Below, in pieces: positions 59,060 through 64,000 of a stretch of 64,000 nt of DNA. Position 1 is the stretch's first letter, and each line of letters begins with the position of its first letter. The stretch comes from Ariolimax columbianus. Lineage: Eukaryota > Mollusca > Gastropoda > Stylommatophora > Arionidae. Under the pieces are notes generated by a model, which was given only the letters and a program-made list of their open reading frames with translations, did not search any database and was not told the origin of the DNA. The stretch spans positions 40,763,293 through 40,827,292 of the forward strand of contig JAVGWX010000004.1 in assembly GCA_036924085.1 (NCBI GenBank), read 5' to 3'. Both the position numbers and the translations under genes were made by a program.

Positions 59060-59420
59060 TTGTCCCGTACCTGGCAACACACTTTGTCCGTCTGTTCACT
59101 AGCATGAAGATGTTCTCCGAAAAAAAAGTATTTTGGTGTGACCTGTAACCAGTTTTGACAGCGTCTATTACCTCTTTGTCAGCTGCCTAGAGACATATAT
59201 TTTCCTATAATCGAGGTCATCACGGACAATGTCTCGTGTAGCGCCCTGATTCGTGTTGGAATCTACGGTATTTCATCAGTAGTGACTCGCCGTGGCCACG
59301 GACTAGTTGGTCGATCTGCGGTTTCACTGCGTTAGAAGACACGTTTGCTGACCTCCCACCCAGATGTTCATCAATGACGCTTTGTCTTCCGTTTTGAAGC
59401 ATTTATACCTATTCATACTC
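59060..59420 (-). mobile_element. mariner M8, N-terminal transposase fragment
   Basis: Minus strand: QNGRQSVIDEHLGGRSANVS, SNAVKPQIDQLVRGHG, then a degraded HES-GRYTRHC stretch. It follows the order NGRTSV.DE...GRP..V......V..L...R of mariner transposase linkers, with a weak continuation to about 59060. No catalytic part. Confidence 0.55.
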
Positions 59421-60835
59421 TTTTCTGACTCAAACAGCAGTCTTCATACTGAACCTCTATTTTTCTGTAAATTTAATGTTTTATACCTCTGTCCAGAAAC
59501 AACAAATAACGCAAAGATGTTCTTCCATTGTGCACATCGACAACGGAGCGGCAAGGTGTACGCTATATTGCGCAAACTGCTCGACCGTCATATTACCCCC
59601 ATGAAACATTGCTGAAGATCCATTGCGTATTCAGAAATGCGATTTTTTTGTTGCACATACTCCGTCATGTATTTTATTATAAAATTGTTGTTTCTCAATG
59701 ACGGTACCATATATTTTACCAAGAAACAAAAAACATCAATTTTAATTAATCAAAGAACAAAAAACAATCAAGCGATGGAAACTGACGATTTAAAGGAAAA
59801 AGAAAAATTGTTTGAAATCAACAAAAGAATCAATAAGTTTTGCACAAAATCAACCTAAGAAATTTTCAAACGCAGCACTTCACAAAGGATTACTCTTTCA
59901 AACAGACTACTAAAACCGTTGCTAAACATATCAAAACATTAAAATCAATTAATCGCGTCCTTTCAGCTTCTGGTTGCGCACATGTGTTCAACAAACACTT
60001 GCCGCGTATTCCTGTCCTGTGCCAATTGTTTTACCTGTCATCACGCCTTCTTTACCACTTTCCTCTGAATGAGGTACATCCTTCTGTCTTGGATGGTCTT
60101 AGAGTTTCTTCGGAATGGCGTAGCTAGACTAAAACTCAACCGCCCTGACTTGCCCCTAACGATATGCTTTCGATGATACAGTGTTACTATTGTTGGCTCC
60201 TTGTTTGGACCCCAGTGAGACATGTCTTTCATAGTTCAGTAAAGTACAAAAACCATCACACAACGATATGCCATCCAACCCACCAAGATTCCAAACTCCA
60301 ACATCAGCAATTACATACCAGAGTCACGTTTATCACATGTTTTATAAGTGTTTCTAACCAGGTTTAGGGAAATATGTAGAACGTTAAGTTATTGAAATGG
60401 CTCTCAAACACATTATATATTGTGTACAGTGAGACATATGAGCACTAGCATCGTTACAAACATCTGGACTATTGAAAAAAAGCCTTAGAATAGGGCTGGA
60501 ATGAAGTCGGTGTTTAGAATTAAAGGTCTCAATATTTGTTATTATAAGACGAAAGATGGACAATCATACCCACCATGTGATACCCGCGCGACAAAGATAT
60601 ACCCCGGGGACGGGTACCAGCTCACTGGGGAGATTCACTAGACAAGCACAGCACACACGGCCCCACAATAGACAGACTACTGTCCCACAGGAGAACATGA
60701 GCCCGCGACAGAAACGACTGGATCCCGAGTTGGCCACCGCTCGATGGTGACCACGCCTTGACGAAGAGCGGATCGATCTAAGAACTAATAACTAATTTGT
60801 TGGAGGAATTTTTTTAAGAATAAGTCATCATCATC
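59421..60835. other. Unrecognised sequence
   Basis: Several short open frames (up to 95 codons) without family signatures. Nothing firm. Confidence 0.4.
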
Positions 60836-61040
60836 TGGTTGGTCAGTCCTGATTCTGATTGCAATGTTGTTTGAGCATGTCTTTCCAGTTTACCCTATTC
60901 TCTGGTTAATCAATTCTAAGACTGGCTGTAAAGTTGTCTGTAAATTTGACTCTACCCTCTAGTTGGTCAGTGCTGAAACTGGCTGTCAGGTTGTATTTGA
61001 CAGTTCGGAGGCTGGCTGTCAGGTTGACTCTCTGTTTGAT
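60836..61040. repeat. Degenerate tandem repeat
   Basis: Four diverged copies of a gttggtcagt..tga..ctggctg..aggttg unit with irregular spacing of about 40-65 bp. Old and decayed. Confidence 0.6.
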
Positions 61041-61052
61041 CCTATCTTCCTG

Positions 61053-61212
61053 CCGAAGATGGATGTGTCGGACCGAAAGATGCAAATATCACAGTCAAGC
61101 TGTAAACTAGCGACACAACGCATTCCGTTCTCCGGACTACATCCTGCTCCTTGTAAAACCTTGTTCAAGGCTTGGTAGCGGGAGATTGAGAACGACACAC
61201 GAGAAGAAGAAG
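61053..61212 (+). mobile_element. SINE-B copy, 5'-truncated
   Basis: Begins at the central domain (ccgaagatggatgtgtcgg, ccgaaagatgcaaatatc) and continues through the SINE-B 3' body (cgacacaacgcattccgttc, ggcttggtagcgggagattg) to a GAA tail at 61200-61212. Head absent. Confidence 0.9.
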
Positions 61213-61580
61213 ACCCTATCTTTCTGCGGCGTTCTGATTTTCAGCGTAAGTTCTACTATAATGTCTCTGCAGACTTGAGATGTAAAGGTGAGACTTGGTC
61301 GCCCACTTACTCTTTTTGCCTGGATATTTTGAGTGTATTATCATCTGTATAAGCCTATATATCGCATATTGTGCCCCAATTAAATCAATATTTGTTTCTG
61401 TTACATTTTCAATATTTGTCTTTAGGCGCCTATCTAGCGAGGGCATTATCATTGAACCTTCTTTCTGCCCAACATATTGTATCCGTTCTACGATAGCACC
61501 ATATTTTAATCCGCTTCTAAGTTTATTCTGCATTACTGGAATCACTGTTTAAGTCCCATACAGTGTAGTTGACCATATTT

Positions 61581-61825
61581 TGGGGGGTTTTTGTTTTGTT
61601 TTATTTTGCGTTCGCCTTATTTTTCTGTTGCCCAAGGCGGTGTGCGTTGTATTGTGGTTTTTATTTTGCGCCTGTCGGCCCAATGCATCCGACTTCAGCA
61701 TGCATTTTATGTAAGGGTCTGCTTCCTCCTGCATTTTCTAAGGATTTGCTTCCGCGGTGGGATCGGGATCAAACCCAGTATCTTCAGTATGTGAGCCATG
61801 TCACTGAACCACTAGCCCACGCCCT
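61581..61825 (-). mobile_element. SINE-A copy
   Basis: Read from 61825: A box gtgggctagtggttcag, B box gggtttgatcccg, central domain gctgaagtcggatgcattgg and ccgacaggcgcaaa, 3' body, then an A-rich tail. The flanks tgaccatat and tggccgtat (7 of 9) may be a worn TSD. Confidence 0.9.
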
Positions 61826-62445
61826 AATGGCCGTATATGAGTAGTGGTTATTCTTTTCCTCAGTCCTATCATGATATTCTTTGAGGTTAGCAATTGTTGT
61901 TTTTCTCTTTAACTCCTTTTTTTGTCAATGCAATACTTGTATTAAATTGTGTCTCATTGCGGGCATCTGATGTGATGGTTTGCCTTCAATATGTACACTT
62001 CTGTATTTGATCAACAATTTAAAAAAAAAACAATATGGAATTTAATTTCTCTATTTAACGTTTGATAACTGAATTGAAGAAATAACGAAAATTAAAACGA
62101 CAAATTTAGACACACATTTGGACAATGTAACACTTTTGTCTCGTCTAGGGAGAAAATGCAACCCCACAATTTACATAGCACTGAAAACAACAAGGTTTGA
62201 ATATACTTTATTCTATGGAAACTCATCAGGTCAAAACATGACGATGCAATAAGGACATCAACCATTTTAAATTATTCATGATTTTATAAGGAACAAATTG
62301 ATGCTCTTTGCAGTATAAGACACGCATTTAAACATTCTAATTTAATAGACAGTCTGGCATGTAACCCACAAGGACGCTAGGTATCGATAACGCCTGTGCG
62401 ACGTATTCGAATGGTTATAGAGTATGGTTTCAAAATATAATACCA
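61826..62445. other. Unrecognised AT-rich sequence
   Basis: No recognisable element. Confidence 0.45.
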
Positions 62446-62525
62446 GCTTCTTCTTCCTATTTTGCTTCTTCTTCTTATCTTCTTCCTCTTCTTCTTCCTG
62501 CTGTTCTTCTTCTTTTTCTTGTTTT
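62446..62525. repeat. (CTT)n tract
   Basis: CTT-rich tract broken by other pyrimidine words. It could be a tail of a minus-strand family-N or SINE-B element, but the sequence to its right matches neither. A minus-strand frame there (62700 to about 62550) is Cys-rich (CSPCGLEK...GLCPKC) and unidentified. Confidence 0.6.
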
Positions 62526-63179
62526 TTTAAAAATCAGCTTCCACAAGTGAACTTTTATTGTCGATCTATACAATAATGACATGGGCATTGAATGGGGGGG
62601 TTTGTGATTTTCCTTCACACTTCGGGCATAAACCTGAAAACGTCTGGCTTTTTTCCAGACCGCAAGGAGAGCATAATGTGCCAGACGTACAATTCCCAAA
62701 TTTGAACTATCAAGTATGATGATATTTTAGTCAAACCATCGTCCCCACCAATGTAAGGGGCTCGAAGAGAATCCCATATACATTAGGTCCTTCATGCTTC
62801 AGCTTTGCGAAAGTGCACGAAACACACTCAGCATAATGCAATACAGAGCTACCACAATGGTCTCTCAAGTTTCACATTTGCAAACATACCTGCTCTTTCA
62901 CCGCACCGGCACTACCAACATCTTCCGGAAACATTTTAGCCTGTAGCTGAGTCCTACTGCTTATGAAAGATACACCTATTTTAAACGTATGCGACCTACA
63001 ACGTCTAGCACAAAGACCTGTCTTAAACTCCCACATTTCATCAAGCAACAAGAACTAACGTTAAATGAGTAAGTGCCGGATACAGACTCTTTAAACACGA
63101 CATGTTTTAGAAGGAAGGAAAAGGTCTTAAGGGTTATAATATATCACAAAGGTAGAATCAGTAAGTAAGTCCAGGTAGC

Positions 63180-63737
63180 AGTGAAAAAAGAAAATGCGAT
63201 GTTAAAAATACATATTAAACATAAAAGCAGGAAAGTGATAATGAAATTGTATAATGCATTCGTTAGACCTAGATTGGAGTATTGTGTAAAGGTCTTATCT
63301 TACAGTTGATATAAACACGATCCAAAGGATACAAATAAAAGAGCGACAAAGCTGTTGGATATCAGAATTATGCCATGTAGTTACGAAGAAAGACTCAGAA
63401 ATAAAGACCTACATTGTCTATAAGGTAATCAAGTGACAAGATAAATTAGACAATAACATGTTTTTTTTCTTCAAAATGCAGCCGCCTACAGGAACAAGAG
63501 TGTACATACACTAATTAATTAAAGAAAGATTAGATACACGTTATTTTTAGCCAGAGAGTGGTGAATGCAAGGAATGCATTGTCACAGGAAATATTGGAAG
63601 CAGGATCAATTAATGCATTCAAGAATAGATTGAGTGCGCATATGTATTTTTAATCACGTGAATGAAAAAGAAACTAGTTATATACAGACTCTGCCGTCTT
63701 CTAAACCAGTTTAAAGACGTCACGTTAAGTTAAGGTA
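63180..63737 (+). mobile_element. CR1-like LINE 3' part
   Basis: Frames give KVIMKLYNAFVRPRLEYCVK (63235-63292), ATKLLDIRIMPCSYEERLRN (63349-63405) and, after stops, SQRVVNARNALSQEILEAGS and INAFKNRLSAHMYF (63550-63652). This is the order of the C-terminal region of CR1-like reverse transcriptases (RP.LEY / YEERL / FF..R....WN.LP..V......FK..LD). The 3' untranslated end is shared with 23985-24345. Confidence 0.82.
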
Positions 63738-63844
63738 CTTCAGAGCAGAAACAAACGAATTGCGAGATAAACCTATCTATACATATGATAAATGAACTCT
63801 TATTAATAATCGTTCACTCGACAACCATAATATGGTCTACATCA

Positions 63845-64000
63845 TCATCATTATGTGTCCTGCCTGTTGGCGTTGGCGATCATGGACCTCTATCCACTTC
63901 TATCACGTGTGTCGCTTACCAACACTGTGATTGTCCATACCATTTTCTCAGACTGTCCAACATCTTCTCTCTCTGCCTTCCTCTGTCTCTCTTGCCTGCT
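63845..64000 (-). mobile_element. LINE C-terminal fragment, runs off the window edge
   Basis: Minus strand from 64000: AGKRDRGRQREKMLDSLRKW, then ATHVIEVDRGPWSP-like sequence. The Arg-rich RGRQREK...DSL...W and a later R-x(2,3)-W stretch resemble a LINE C-terminus (RGRQR..W.D......AT.DR..WR). The rest lies beyond the window. Confidence 0.6.

Overview
The window is animal nuclear DNA with no host gene that I can support. Nearly everything recognisable is transposon-derived or tandemly repeated: non-LTR retrotransposons (LINEs), tRNA-like and composite SINEs, mariner DNA transposons, one Penelope-like element, at least nine minisatellite arrays and several long microsatellites. Poly-A/poly-T-rich AT sequence, (TA)n, (TAGA)n and (TATG)n tracts, nested retroposons with target-site duplications (TSDs), and the mix of LINEs, mariners and Penelope elements point to a metazoan, most plausibly a lophotrochozoan such as a mollusc. 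That taxonomic guess is inference; no host marker gene is present.

Layout. 0-7 kb: a 56-bp minisatellite, a SINE, a block minisatellite, a dead LINE (family I) and a 43-bp array. 7-14 kb: a mariner 5' end, a TSD-flanked RNase H LINE (family N), a minisatellite split by a SINE that itself carries another SINE, a large TA/TAGA microsatellite, a LINE-I tail, and a mariner holding a TSD-flanked SINE. 14-24 kb: a LINE of a third family, a clean 45-bp x 7 array, a mariner, SINE-B, endonuclease fragments of LINEs, a LINE with an internal 24-bp array, and a CR1-like LINE tail. 24-28 kb is mostly unrecognised AT-rich DNA. 28-36 kb: a TATG microsatellite, three mariner remnants in a row (two abutting at TATATA), then a 3-kb LINE on the minus strand carrying two later insertions of family N, one of them only about 28 bp long. 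36-44 kb: mostly unrecognised, with LINE fragments and a 29-bp array. 44-49 kb: compound microsatellites between two SINE-C copies, a rearranged mariner and a LINE-I copy. 50.3-52.6 kb: two large adjacent minisatellites (24 bp and about 45 bp). 53.5-57.6 kb: SINE-C, a Penelope-like GIY-YIG remnant with a hammerhead-like motif downstream, and a TSD-flanked LINE-N copy. 58-64 kb: SINE-B, mariner, SINE-A and LINE tails in otherwise unrecognised DNA.

How the parts relate. LINE families supply the machinery: family N (reverse transcriptase, RNase H, Cys-rich C-terminus) ends in (GAA)n, as does SINE-B, so they may be a LINE/SINE pair. SINE-A and SINE-B share a central domain although their heads and tails differ. 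SINE-C copies share a terminal motif with the 3' end of a LINE-I copy. Nearly all coding remnants carry stops or frameshifts; the RNase H region at 32641-33568 is the one long intact reading frame and marks the youngest LINE family here. LINE, SINE and mariner letter/number names are my working labels for this window, and motif comparisons to known families are from memory, not database searches.
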